Below are positions 1 through 10,907 of a stretch of 64,000 nt of DNA, in pieces. Position 1 is the stretch's first letter; every line of letters starts with the position of its first letter. The notes under the pieces are model-generated. The model was given only the letters and a program-made list of their open reading frames with translations, did not search any database and was not told the origin of the DNA. The translations under genes and the position numbers were made by a program. Source of the DNA: Uloborus plumipes (lineage: Eukaryota; Arthropoda; Arachnida; Araneae; Uloboridae); the NCBI GenBank assembly GCA_038373865.1, contig JAXGGA010002022.1, positions 1-64,000 on the forward strand, read 5' to 3'.

Positions 1-780
1 ACAACTTTCTCTTGCTACGACAGATGGTGCTCTGCATATAATTGAGCAACTTTTTCGATTGTAGGAGGAACAATTTGTTCTACGGCTTTGTACGGACTGT
101 TAACACACTGAGTTTAAAAAATGGACAATTATAGGCTTTTAAACACAGTAAACAAAATCAAAAGACAAAGCAAGGAAGAATTTTTAAGCATTACAATACA
201 CCTTGGGGGCAATCGCCCCCCAAGGGGGTGATTTGGCTCCTCATAGGAACAGTAAATTCTTCAGGGGCGATGGGTATTTAGAAGAGGAAGCAGTAGCTAT
301 AACAGTGTAGTAAAAATCGAAATTGTAAACATATACGAAAGCGGCTGTTCAGAGTTCGGACAATTAATCACAACTTAAGAAAGAAACAAATTAAACTCCA
401 AGAGCTAAGGTTCATCTTTGCATCTCGGATGAACCTTAAGAAGTATTTTGTCATTCACTGTCAATTTCATGAATTTTTACATTTTCAATTTATTTTCTTT
501 CAAATTTTAAGCTTGCAATGACTTTAATTGTGCCAGATTCCAGTGCAGAAAAGAAAATAATTTCTTGAAAAATGTACTTCTGTTTTTTGAAAAGTACGTC
601 GATGATCTTAGTTAAATGTTACCCTTCAAATGCTTAACAGTTCGCTTTATAAAAGGAAAAATATTAAGGGTATTTTATTTATATTTTAATAATTTTAGTT
701 TAAAAGTGATTGGTAATATTGCTTTATTGCGTACATTTTACTTCAAATTAAAGTTAGGTACGTATTACGTATATTTTTAA
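1..780. other. AT-rich spacer, no gene seen
   Basis: I see no coding region. The only structure is a G/C hairpin at 201-225 (CCTTGGGGGC, loop AATC, then the complementary arm), of the kind found at DNA-transposon ends. I could not find a partner end nearby. Confidence 0.5.
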
Positions 781-868
781 GAGCCGTTTTTTTTAAGAAT
801 CAGGCAGTCAAAAAACTTGACATTTTTGATTTTGCTGAAAATTTCAGAATATGATCTTTATTTAAAAT
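781..868 (-). repeat. Inverted copy of the 3' flank of Helitron A
   Basis: This stretch is a near-exact reverse complement of 5912-6005, the sequence directly after Helitron A. The match stops where Helitron A begins (its CTAG end at 5911), so this copy acts as an unoccupied version of the right side of that insertion and supports the 3' border. It is A/T-rich and has no coding capacity. Confidence 0.7.
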
Positions 869-1571
869 TATTAAACACGTGTTTTTTTCTTTTTCAAAAA
901 AAATTTTTTTCTTTTTCAAAAAAAATTTTTTTCTTTCCGTTTTGGGAGGCCAAAGTTGGACTTTGCTCTTTTTTTCAATAAAAACATGCCAACTTAGATG
1001 AGCCAATACTTTTTGCTTTAGGAGTGAACCGTGGAACTGACAATTATTTTGTGTTCTACTATATCCCCACTAACTGTAAGTACATAAATATTTGTGGACG
1101 ACTCTTGGCGCAAAGGTCAGAGGTCACTCAAAGTTGTACGAAAAATAGTTTTTTAATGCAACTTTGACCGACCAAATCTTCTTGTGGAAACAGTGCACCA
1201 CTGTAGTGTATATATCAGTAAATACCCACTAAAGAGTAGTATCCAAAAACATAAAGATATGTGTGGTTGATATTTTGCACATTGAAATATTTGACTCTGA
1301 AATTGCAGAAATCGCAAAATCACGTGACTTTGAGGGTCATTATCTCCTTGCACCATGAGTGACCAGATACAAAACTAGTTGGAGTAGAAGCCTTTCTTGT
1401 CCCAGAAACACAATCCGTTAACAAACCTATGGCTACTCTTTCAGTTTTTGCATAATTTGGCTCTAAACTTTGCAAAATGATTGTTTTTCGGTGTTAGAGA
1501 AAAAAAGCGAATTACCTGTTTTAAAATATCTATTGCTATTATTTGTAGCACTATTATATCCCAACTTCCTA
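869..1571. other. AT-rich spacer with A/T runs, no gene seen
   Basis: No recognisable coding or RNA gene. Long poly-T/poly-A runs near 885-935 give spurious lysine- and phenylalanine-rich reading frames. Confidence 0.5.
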
Positions 1572-2468
1572 ACTAGCTGAAATGGCATCTAAAGATGGTT
1601 ATACAGTTGAAACCAAATTGAAAATGAATTCTCGAAAATACTCAGTATACGTCAAAAACCATATTTTTTTATTTGTCCAGGCGACGTTTTTTTTTTTTTT
1701 TTTTTGTTACAGCTCTTTATTCCGTTCGGTTTCAACATGGTAAGCAATTTATGTACTTCTTGTCATTCTAGTTGCTGTAAAACTGGATGTATCTTAAGTC
1801 TGGATATATCTTAAGTAATGTATCTTAAGTCTGATATAAAGTAATTTCTCTTGTCATATCAAGTTTATAATGTAAAAGAATATTTTGAAATGTATAATAG
1901 ACCTAATCTAAAAAAAAAAACTTACTTGTTCAGCTGCGCTTTCTTGCTCGATGTCATGAATGTCATCAAAAATTTCCAGACCTGCACCGAGGGGCTTTAA
2001 TGTACCAAGATTTTTAAGGAGTGACATTCTGCTAAAGAGGCTTCTGATTTGTGAAAAAAGTTGAGTTTTTGACGACATTCACAACATCGACCAAGAGGGC
2101 ACAGCTGAACAGAAGTTTCTTTTTTTTTTTTTTGGATTATGTGTATTGTCCATTTCAAAATATTCTTTTAGCATTATAAACTAGATATGACATGATATAT
2201 TGCTTTATATCAAACTTAAGATACATTGCTTTCCTGTTTTACAGCAACTAGAACGACTAAAGATAAAGCCTCCAGTGACCGAAAATAAATTGCTTACATA
2301 TGGAAACAAACGGAATAAAAAGCTGTAACAAAAAAAAAAAAAAAAAAAAAAACGTCGCCTGGACAAATAAAAAAAATATGGTTTTTGACGTATACTGAGT
2401 ATTTTCGAGAATTCATTTACAATTTGGTATCAACTGTATAACCATCTTTAGATGCCATTTCAGCTAGT
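1572..2468. repeat. Foldback element (897 bp near-palindrome)
   Basis: Two arms of about 395 bp face each other: 1572-1966 and 2072-2468, starting ACTAGCTGAAATGGC and ending in its complement. The loop is only about 100 bp. Each arm carries a homopolymer of ~20 nt at the mirrored position (T-run near 1687-1706, A-run near 2331-2352). The arms differ by small indels and substitutions, so they are not an assembly mirror of a single arm. No protein is encoded, and this looks like a non-autonomous foldback element. Its right end abuts the truncated Helitron A; I see no clear target duplication. Confidence 0.75.
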
Positions 2469-3589
2469 CATGCCACTTGGCACAAAATTAGTTCGTAGCA
2501 TGTAGTTTTGCACCTCGAAGCGATTTTTCGAACATTCCATTTCGTTCTTTTTCTATTCGAATTCTTAGTGGAAATTCGATAAAATAGGGAAGAAATATTT
2601 CATACACATTTTCAAGTCTTATGTCATTCGAAAGCTTGAAATTTTCTGCACAAAATGAAGTTTTTTCGAAGTTTCTACGATCATCAGGAGAGCTGTAACA
2701 ATTGTTTTTAGAATCCCGGAATTCAAGGCTTACCTTCAGTAAAGCAAGCCAAACGATTCTAAAATGGTTGAGCTCGAGAATAAAATTTGTTTGAAAAGAG
2801 AGATGAAATGAATTATTTTATCAACGGAAATCAACTTTTCATGTTGTTACCATGGTTACGTGTTCATACTTATTTTTGTTTCGTTCTTTTTCCAGCGTTG
2901 CCAGACGTAGTATTTTTGATACTACGGTAGTATTTTTTCGGCCCAAATAAGGAGCGTAGTATTTTTCTGGCAACCCTGTTTCCAATATACTTTAATGACT
3001 TAATTAAAAGATTTGGCGGATTTTTTTTTTTTTTTCATTTTCATAGATTTCGCATTTTAGCAATATTGATTTTGGCAACGTTTGGAAACAGTAGTATTTT
3101 GTAGTATTTTTTAAAGGAGGCGTAGTATTTTTCTGTTTCAATGCTCTGGCATCCCTGTCTTTTTCCCGGTGAAAATGTGCTTTGGGACCCTACTTGGCGC
3201 GTTTTCAAAAAGTCACCAACTGGCGCGTTTTTGCGTGTCTCGCGGAATTGAAAGCTCCGAGAGAAACTACGCAAAATAGAAAGGGTTACCACGCTTGGCG
3301 CGCCTATCGCCCATTTAGCGAGAAAAGGGTACCTAAGGCACAGATTAACCAAATATCGTATCAATTGCGATATTGCATCGTTCTTTTTAAAGTGTTTCAT
3401 TTCGGAAAATGTATTGTTTTGTTTTTTAAGCTAGGAAAGAAAACTTTCTTCTTCTTTTAAACTTTGGTAAGATTTCTGTTGGTTTCTGTGAGCAACAAAA
3501 TTGTCCTTATTTTCTCTTTCGGCTTATTTTTGTGCATCTCCCCTTGGGGTTGCATTCGAATGTTCCAACCCCAGCAGCACCAGAACGTT

Positions 3590-4020
3590 CAAATTTGGTG
3601 CAATAATGGTGTTATTGGTCAAATAACGGTGCTAAGTGTCCCTTGAACGTTATATTCGACGTGCAAAAACAGTAATATTATCACGGTGTCATTTCAGTGC
3701 TTAAGGAACGTGATATTTGACGTGCAAAAACAGTAATATTATCACGGTGTCATTTCAGTGCTTAAGGAACGTGATATTTGACGTGTAAAAACAGTAATAT
3801 TATCACGGTGTCATTTCAGTGCTTAAGGAACGTGATATTTGACGTGTAAAAACAGTAATATTATCACGGTGTCATTTCAGTGCTTAAGGAACGTGATATT
3901 TGACGTGTAAAAACAGTAATATTATCACGGTGTCATTTCAGTGCTTAAGAACGTGATATTTGACGTGTAAAGAACTCGTAATCTTTTATAAGGCGGTGTC
4001 ATTTGCAGTGCTTAAAGTTA
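3590..4020. repeat. 61-bp minisatellite, ~6 copies
   Basis: Units beginning GACGTG(C/T)AAAAACAG recur at 3658, 3719, 3780, 3841, 3902 and 3962. The spacing is 61 bp (60 in the last interval), and a degenerate unit precedes them from about 3590. Copies are nearly identical apart from one C/T position, so the array is young or homogenised. It lies in the left part of the 3570-5362 TIR element. Confidence 0.9.
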
Positions 4021-4030
4021 TATTACAGGC

Positions 4031-4710
4031 GTAGGAATTTGGTAAAAACAGGGGGAGCTCGGTGCAGTACCAGAGCCTGGCGTTTCTTGGGAGGGGGGGG
4101 GGCGAGATACACTTTGTCAGCCTTTACACTAAAGCTCAATTATGAAGTCCTTCATGTTCAAATAAACATTTTTTGTGAATAAAATAAAGTTAAAAACACT
4201 ACGACAAGCACACTTTTACATTATTAATATGAACTTAGTTTTTGATGTAATATTTGTTCAGAAATAGGAAGACTGAAACTTTTATCCCGGAAAAATTTCC
4301 AAATGGTACCTTTTGAAAAAGACTTTCGACGATTTGTGGTGACTTTAGAGGTTATAAAAATTTTGAAATACAAGTCTTAAAAGCGAGTTGAGACTATCTT
4401 TGGTTACATTAGAGGGAGGAACTGGGATAGCAAAATCATCCTTGGCAATTTTCCTAAATTGTAGCTTTAGAAACGTACTTTTAGATGATTTTGATGATGT
4501 TGAGAACAAGAGCCACTTTGACTTCCCCCTTTCTTTGCTGCTTATTGTGTGAATTTCCTAGAGAAAAGGTCACATTTTTGAAACCATGTTCGCGGTAAAA
4601 AATATACTACAAAAGGTTGTAAAAAGGGAATTTTTCCGGGGGAGCTGAGCCGGTCTGAAATATTCCAGGGGGAGCCCGAGCTCCTTCAGCTCCCCCGGTT
4701 CCTAACTTTT
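4031..4710. mobile_element. Possible nested TIR element
   Basis: TAGGAA...GGGGGAGCTC near 4032-4060 is mirrored by GAGCTCCTTCAGCTCCCCC...TTCCTA near 4678-4704, giving interrupted inverted ends around a ~680-bp AT-rich core. The ends are imperfect and I see no convincing target duplication, so this is tentative. No coding region inside. Confidence 0.35.
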
Positions 4711-4880
4711 ATCCTAAACAACTCTTTCTCCCAAGATCCTAATCAGATTTGCATGAATTTCAGTAAAAAAACATTATATTCATACTAATAAAATGATATG
4801 ATTTACGCCCTTAGTCTTTCATAGATGGCGCCTCCTGCAAAAAAATTTCCTTTTAAAGTATTATTTTTCTCCCTCGATAA

Positions 4881-4953
4881 GATCAAGTAGCGTCTAGTGG
4901 TTAGCGTGTCCTGCTGGAGTCGCAAGGGACCCGCGTTCGAATCCCGCGGAATG
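4881..4953 (+). other. tRNA-like segment (tRNA pseudogene or SINE head)
   Basis: An A-box-like TAGCGTCTAGTGG (4888-4900) and a B-box-like GCGTTCGAATCC (4934-4944) sit 33 bp apart, the spacing of an internal Pol III promoter. The T-arm (CCGCG, TTCGAAT, CGCGG) can pair. The anticodon arm does not fold into a normal 5-bp stem and 7-nt loop, so I do not call a functional tRNA. It could be the head of a tRNA-derived SINE or a decayed tRNA. It lies inside the 3570-5362 element. Confidence 0.4.
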
Positions 4954-6386
4954 AATATATTAAATTCAAAGTAATTAAACAATCAATAATTAAATTAAAT
5001 AAATTAATTAATTAAATAATTAAAAACCAAGATGGCGACGATCATGGATCAAAAATGGCGGATCAAAAATGACGTCACGGTTAAAACACGTCACGGCCCC
5101 GGATAGTGGGGTATACTTTTTTAGCTGGGGAGCACTGAAAACAAACGTATTTCCAGAACCTAAATATAATCTATCATTCCAGGTTCAAAACTGGGACAAA
5201 AAAAGGTGGTCAACACCAGATTTCGACGTGTCATATTACCATCGATCGATGAGACACATAGACGTTGACAACACGTGCTGCGAGAACGTGTTTTGAACGT
5301 GCAGGCTGGTGCGCTCTGTACGTGTTGCAGAACGTGTTTTGAACGCCTTTGTGCTGCTTGGGAAGGGGGTGTTTTACCCCTTTTATGGAGTAAATCAGTG
5401 TTCATTTCAATGCAGACAAAAGTGATATGAATTGGCGCGACCACTTGGCGATATATCGCCAAACTTTTGGTCGCCAAGTATTTGCCGCCAATTTGGTGAC
5501 ATCTTGCCCAGTTGGCGAAAAAAATTTGTTTTCTTTTTTTATTTGGACTCAATTTTGCGCTATTGGCTATATTTTGCGAAAAATCCACTGAATGATGTTA
5601 AAATCGGCGATATTTAGGGGATTAATCATTGTAAAACATTTTTTTTTTTTTTTTTGCATTGTTTCGTGGCAAACTAGGGACATAAATGTTTGAACTGCTA
5701 TCTTGCTCACTCCAAGCACTTAAGGCATCTACTAAGAAATTTACACGTAAAAATAAGTAGCGTGGGGTCCATACTAGATTTTTATATCATACTTTGAAGG
5801 AATTATGGTTGAATTACAACTAAAATAGAGCATTTTTTCTGCCATATATAAATTATTTTACAAATGAACTTTTAATTTTATACCACGGCAAAGCCGTGCG
5901 GGTACCGCTAGTTTTAAATAAAGACCATATTCTGAAATTTTCAGCAAAATCAAAAATGTCAAGTTTTTTGACTGCCTGATTCTTAAAAAAAAAAAAAAAG
6001 GCTCTTAATAATATCGATGCTCAATTGCGCTAAATCTATGGTTTTTTCGAGGAAGAAAGAGGAGGGGGGGGTGATAGGCGTCAGTCAGCAGCTTGAAGGG
6101 AGTGATGAGCTCAAAAAAGGTTGGGAAACATTGATTTAAGGCCTTAAGCAATGATAAAAGGCGAAGAAAAACGTATCAAAACCAAACGATTGCAAGCATT
6201 CATGCGGACAAAAATAGCAAGAATCCTACTTTTCCTGCAGACGGTCGACATTCTACCATCTGATCAATATTCTCTTAATTATCGAACGCTGCAAATTATA
6301 TCAAACACCTTTTAAGCATTTAAAGTTGATTTCTAAAAACAAAATATAGCTTTCTCATCTAATGAAATAAATACGTAAAAAGTAAA

Positions 6387-6400
6387 CCTTTATATATATA

Positions 6401-6461
<61 letters not shown>

Positions 6462-6908
6462 GTTTGTTTTTTTCTATGTTTGTTCCTTATACAAATGCAC
6501 AGTTTGAGTCGGATTTTCATCAAACTTGCCACAGAGGTTTCTTGAAGCACTAGAACTCTCATAGGCGGAGTTTTGAAAATTTAAAAGTAGCTAAAAAGCT
6601 CAAAATTCAAATTTTGTCTCAAAATGGCCATTTTCTTTCAATTTTGAATACATAGAGTAATAGAGATGAGCCTTTAAGCATACAAATTAATAAAATTTAA
6701 CACATTTCAATATGAGTATTTTCCAACAAAGACTATACTATTAACAATGAACAATGAATTATCTATTACTATTTATCATTACTATTAACAATGAATTATC
6801 AATTTAAGGCTCACCTATTTTATTTTAGCATGAAATAAGTTAAAAACAAAGATTTTTAGAGCTATGTTGTATTAATAAGCGCCCGGGCAACGCCGAGTAA
6901 TAAGCTAG
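6387..6908 (+). mobile_element. Helitron B, non-autonomous, 522 bp
   Basis: Its 3' end has a GCCCGGGCAACGCCGAG degenerate hairpin followed by CTAG (6905-6908) and then T. The paralogue at 10309-10340 lacks the whole block and joins the flanks as ...AAGTAAA/TAAACGAG..., showing insertion exactly between A and T, as Helitrons do. The 5' end begins CCTTTATATA rather than the canonical TC and runs straight into a (TA)n tract. No coding capacity. Confidence 0.8.
6390..6462. repeat. (TA)n microsatellite
   Basis: An almost pure TA tract of ~70 bp, with two TT interruptions, at the 5' end of Helitron B. Such tracts expand and contract easily, so the length may be unreliable. Confidence 0.9.
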
Positions 6909-6950
6909 TAAACGAATAAATAAAGTTGTAACACTTTTTATTTTATTTTC

Positions 6951-8469
6951 ATGAGCAATGGGTCTTACTGTGTTAGTATTTTCGCTACTGCCGATTAAAA
7001 AAATCATTTATTTATGTTTCTATGTACATTTTAATTACACTTTAAATGCTAGTTTTTACATATTTGGCGAATCTTCAAGAGTCTTTCAGAAGATTTAAAT
7101 ATGTTTTGATTTTAAAGCAATTTTTTCTACAATCATTTGATACCAATACTCAACTTTTCTCACCACAGATAATTTCGATTTAAAAAAAATCGATCCACTC
7201 TAACATACAAATACATACGTAAATACAGACATCACGAGAAAACTCGTGATAAATACAGTCGGGGATGGTCGAAATGAACGTTTCGACCATCTTTTTTTTT
7301 TTTTTTGTTTATATGTTTATAGGTACATAGGCACGTGCTGACGAGTCGACAAAGCTACTCAACATTCATTCGGGGGTGAGAAAAATAGAAATTTAGACCG
7401 AAATTTGAGTGAAAATTTTTTTGCGATCACTTCGGAAATAACAGTTGATGTTGACCCTCACCCAGCTAAAAAATAACACTTAGAACTAAAGATTATTCAA
7501 ATTAATGACCCTACACCAAATAACTAAATAATTTTGACTACTTTCATCCATTTAAATTCTACCAAGCTCGCTTAGGTGAGGTGGAGATCATTCTGATCAA
7601 GTGGGAAAATTTAACTCCTGGTTAATTCATGGATTACATTTGAGTCTCAAAAATTAACAAGGGGAGATAATTTACTACTAAACCAATAGGAAGGCGTGGT
7701 TAACAATGTCCAATATTACTATTGTAAAATGTAAAAAAAAAACGTCGATTCAAAAAAATACTAAAGAATTTCAAATGAATATGTAATTTGAAACAAATTA
7801 TACAGTATATTTTTTATCAAACTTCAATGGAACAACGTTTCGCGCAACATTTTTTAGTGTCTACATAGCTATTCATATATTATCTTAAGTTGCATATTTA
7901 AGATAACCCCCTCCCCACACCTCCTAAAATGCTGATTTTCTCTTTTGGCTGACAACTGAAATTTGCGAATTTTAAACATTTTCTAACTTGCCCACAGTTT
8001 CAAGTATTTTTCAAAGGATCTGTTTTGGTCGTTCTTCATTTAAATTTTAATTCGTCTGCTTGCACGATTATCTGAATTCACAAATCGCTCACCACAAAGT
8101 TCTGATAACAAATTTCCTGTCTGAAGCATGGAAGTTAAAATATTACCCAAAATATACAAAATTCGTGGCGAAAAAAATCATTAAAAGTCATCTTCTTCGA
8201 AATCGAAAAGGAAGTAAAAGAACCTTTTCATACATAATTCATTCACATGCAATCATTTCACGCAATACCGACAATGAACAGAGTACTTCAGAAATCTTTA
8301 ACGTAAGAAACAGCTCAACTCAACTCTTCTTGGAACGATACGTTCTTCCAAAGATCAAAGAGAAAAAAAATGGCTAAAAATAAGAAACGTATCAGGAAAG
8401 ATACGCCGTCTGCCTTTATACATTCATTTGCTTGAAAAACGCGGCGCAGCTATTAACCTTCAATAGCAC
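6951..8469. other. AT-rich spacer, no supported gene
   Basis: No recognisable gene. An open frame at 8060-8377 (+) of ~105 codons begins only with TTG, has no homology I recognise and ends in a lysine-rich run; I do not call it. The notable structure is the hairpin pair at 7231-7306. Confidence 0.45.
7231..7306. other. Two consecutive perfect hairpins followed by a T-run
   Basis: Hairpin 1 at 7231-7250 is ATCACGAG, loop AAAA, then CTCGTGAT. Hairpin 2 at 7264-7291 is GATGGTCGAAA, 6-nt loop, then TTTCGACCATC. A run of ~15 T follows immediately. Both stems are perfect. This may be the 3' end of a decayed retroelement or a Pol III-type transcript end; no parent element is identified. Confidence 0.5.
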
Positions 8470-8880
8470 TAAAATCTCTTATAGCTATCGATATATGTGT
8501 GCGTATAATACACTAGCCGCGAAATTCGCTCCAAATTACGTGGATATAAATTCTCGGGCCCGCCAGCGGTAGCTCTATTTCCTGTCACAATGGGCCCCAG
8601 CTGCAAGTTTGCGGGCTCTAAACGTCTGGAATAAGCTTAATGATTTTCTAGGTACGCCACTCTTCGCAAATTGCCTTTGAAGCTGCCACTCGGAAAGACG
8701 TTTTATACCAATGTCTACACAGAGATGCCATTTTTTCTCTCCGTTCACTACAATTCGCCAAAAAGCAGGAAAGCTAACCTGGCCGCCATTTTGGCTCACA
8801 AAGATAGGACACCTGTTGGCACTTGGGTTGTAACCCAATGACTAACCGTAAGGTGCCCATTATCAAAAAGCTGTGACACG
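8470..8880. promoter_or_regulatory. GC-richer block with YY1-like motif (candidate promoter or decayed exon)
   Basis: This block is clearly richer in G+C than its surroundings and lacks homopolymers. It contains GCCGCCATTTTGGC at 8782-8795, a strong match to the YY1/PHO consensus. The minus-strand frame across it (8575-8838) has no similarity I recognise. It may be a promoter, a conserved non-coding element or a decayed exon. Confidence 0.25.
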
Positions 8881-9131
8881 GCCCTCCCCCCCCTCCCCTC
8901 CCGATCTCCACAAAACAGAGCTCCACCTGCAAAACGAGAGCTTCCAAAAAATAGAAAATATCAAGAAAAACTTTTCTAAAAAATCCAATGACCATGACCT
9001 CCCCCCCCCTTCTAGATGAGCATGCTTACTAATCAGCTTGAGGAAATACAATCTGGTCGAGCATTAAATACCCCTTTTTAGGAGCAGGATTCATATTAGT
9101 GAGAGTTCAAGGTAAAATGCCCCTCCCTGAA

Positions 9132-9162
<31 letters not shown>

Positions 9163-10148
9163 CACACTAACTTTACTAACAATCAAGTAAAAGCTAATAC
9201 ATATTGACACAAACCGAAAAGCTGACCCAAATGTCTATTCTACCGGTTAGTACAGGTTGTATATTCTACTTCGAATGAACGGTGTTTTTATATTTTTATA
9301 AAATGCCCGAGGAAAAGAAGTATGGGATGATTTAGAACTTGTAGGTTTTTCTTCGGGGAAGTAATGACAACGAAATATCTTACTCTGTTTCAAAACGTCA
9401 TTTCTTCTGCCAGAAATATAAGTGCAATAGGTAGGCGCCATTTTAATTTTACCCTTAAAAACTTAGCGTAAAAGAAATCCCATTAAACCAATTAAACTAA
9501 AAATAATGATGAATTTGTATATTTTTTTAGAAAAAAATTGTATATAAAGTGTAAAACGTCTTTTGACTTGTCAAAAAGTCGTAAAACCTTCTCCTATTTT
9601 TTCAGAAATATGAAATATTTGTAGATGTGTGTGCGGGTGTTTCTGCTTTTTTATGTAGATTGCATTGATTATTTATCAACCCCTACCTCCCGCCCTCGTA
9701 AAAGGTAAAGTGACTTGACCTAGCAGGGGTGAACGCAGAAGTAGTATTTAGGAGGAGCATCAAAAAGTAAAAAGTCCCCGCCCCCCCCACCCCCACCCCC
9801 ATTCGATATTTTATTTTAAAAAGTTCTCATCACGCTCTTTTAAAATGTTTTTAAACAGCTCAAAAGCCTATTAATCTATTTCAAAGCGCATAAGTATTAC
9901 ATACTAATTTACTTCAAATGTGGTCGCAAAATATCTTTAGCATTTTAAGCCCATTTACTACTACACCTTTTATGATTTCACCAAAATGGTATAATAACGC
10001 ACAGTATTACTTAGAAACATTGCCATAATGATTAAAGCAAGAAGCTATTGAGACAAAATAATGACTTTTTAAGTCAATAAGCAGTTATTTCTATTTTAAA
10101 GTCCCCCAGATTTAAAAGAAAACAAGAAGTTCTGTCAAGAACTAAACG
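8881..10148. other. AT-rich spacer with simple repeats
   Basis: No gene seen. It contains C-rich tracts (8883-8900, 9001-9010, 9779-9800) and an A-run followed by (CA)n at 9130-9167. Confidence 0.5.
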
Positions 10149-10907
10149 AGCCTACTTTCCCGTACATCGACATCGGCATTCTAGCATCTAATCAATATTC
10201 TCTTGAATATCTGAAACTGAAAATTATGTCAAACATACCTTCATAGCACTTAAAGCTGATATCTAAAAGCAAAATATACCCCTCTCATCAGATGAAATGG
10301 ACACGTAAAAAGTAAATAAACGAGTAAATAAATAAAGTTTTGTCGCACCTTTTAAAGAATGTAACTGTTATAGTTCTTCCGTAGAAAAATTTCACAATCG
10401 TTTTCAAAAGAAAAAAAATATAATAAATAAAGTAAAAGTACAAAGAACATCAAAACATATTTTATCAAAGAAAGGAAAAAAACCTCGTTCGTTAATAAAA
10501 TGTCTCGAATTTTATTTTTAATCCGTTGCCAGTTGTTAAACATGGATAAAAAATAAAATGCTCTAGTGAATGAACAATTTTTGTAATCAAAAAAAAAATA
10601 TCGTCTGCCAAAAAGAAAATAAATAAATAAATAAAAATAATAATAATTAATTAAACAAAAAAAATGAATAAATAAACAAAAAATCGTCTGCCCAGTCAGT
10701 CATTTTTTTCTGAGCCTGCATTTCCGCCATGTTTGCGGAGTCGGAGTCGGAATCAGAGCCCTCACAGAAGATTTTTCAGAAAAGTACTTAACATACATTT
10801 TTTATCAAAACCGTTTTCTTACAAAGTTAGTTTGAAGGAAATCCGCCTTTAAGTTCAGAATCAACATTCAATTTAAATTTCCCAGTAGGCGCTCATGTTA
10901 AAAAATT

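Larger units (their letters stand above)
3570..5362. mobile_element. TIR element with internal minisatellite, inserted in Helitron A
   Basis: The left end (3570 on) begins CCCAGCAGCACCAGAACGTT. The right end (to 5362), read on the other strand, begins CCAAGCAGCACAAAGGCGTT, so the terminal repeats match over ~24 bp with a few differences. Helitron C, the inverted paralogue, runs straight through the equivalent point (about 15770-15790) without this block, giving an empty site. The element contains a 61-bp minisatellite, a probable smaller nested element and a tRNA-like segment. The right subterminal region repeats an AGAACGTGTTTTGAACG motif twice (near 5284 and 5330). No transposase is seen. 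Superfamily not assigned. Confidence 0.65.
2469..5911 (+). mobile_element. Helitron A, non-autonomous, 5'-truncated, with an internal insertion
   Basis: The 3' end is diagnostic: hairpin CACGGC-AAA-GCCGTG at 5884-5898, then 13 nt ending CTAG at 5911, followed by T. This is the rolling-circle Helitron terminus. The body (2469-3569 and 5363-5911) is the inverted counterpart of Helitron C (15171-16740). It lacks the 5' portion present in C, which is cut off where the foldback element ends. No Rep/helicase coding is visible. The 1.8 kb difference from C is a separate TIR element at 3570-5362. The plus-orientation 3' border is also supported by the paralogous flank at 781-868. Confidence 0.8.
6226..6950 (+). 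repeat. Dispersed repeat (left end of the 10-12 kb family), split by Helitron B
   Basis: 6226-6386 together with 6909-6950 is homologous to 10150-10345, the left portion of the TIR element at 10149-11994. The copy here lacks the 145-bp modules and is interrupted by Helitron B. The uninterrupted paralogue at ~10309-10340 is the empty site. Confidence 0.65.

Noticed and set aside
3655..3975. CRISPR array
   Set aside because: The 61-bp units are contiguous and identical throughout, with no variable spacers, in eukaryotic sequence.
4881..4953. Functional tRNA gene
   Set aside because: A and B boxes are present but the anticodon arm does not fold properly and it lies within a mobile element; kept only as tRNA-like.
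8060..8377. 105-codon open frame, plus strand
   Set aside because: Starts with TTG only, no recognisable domain, AT-rich codon use like the surrounding spacer.
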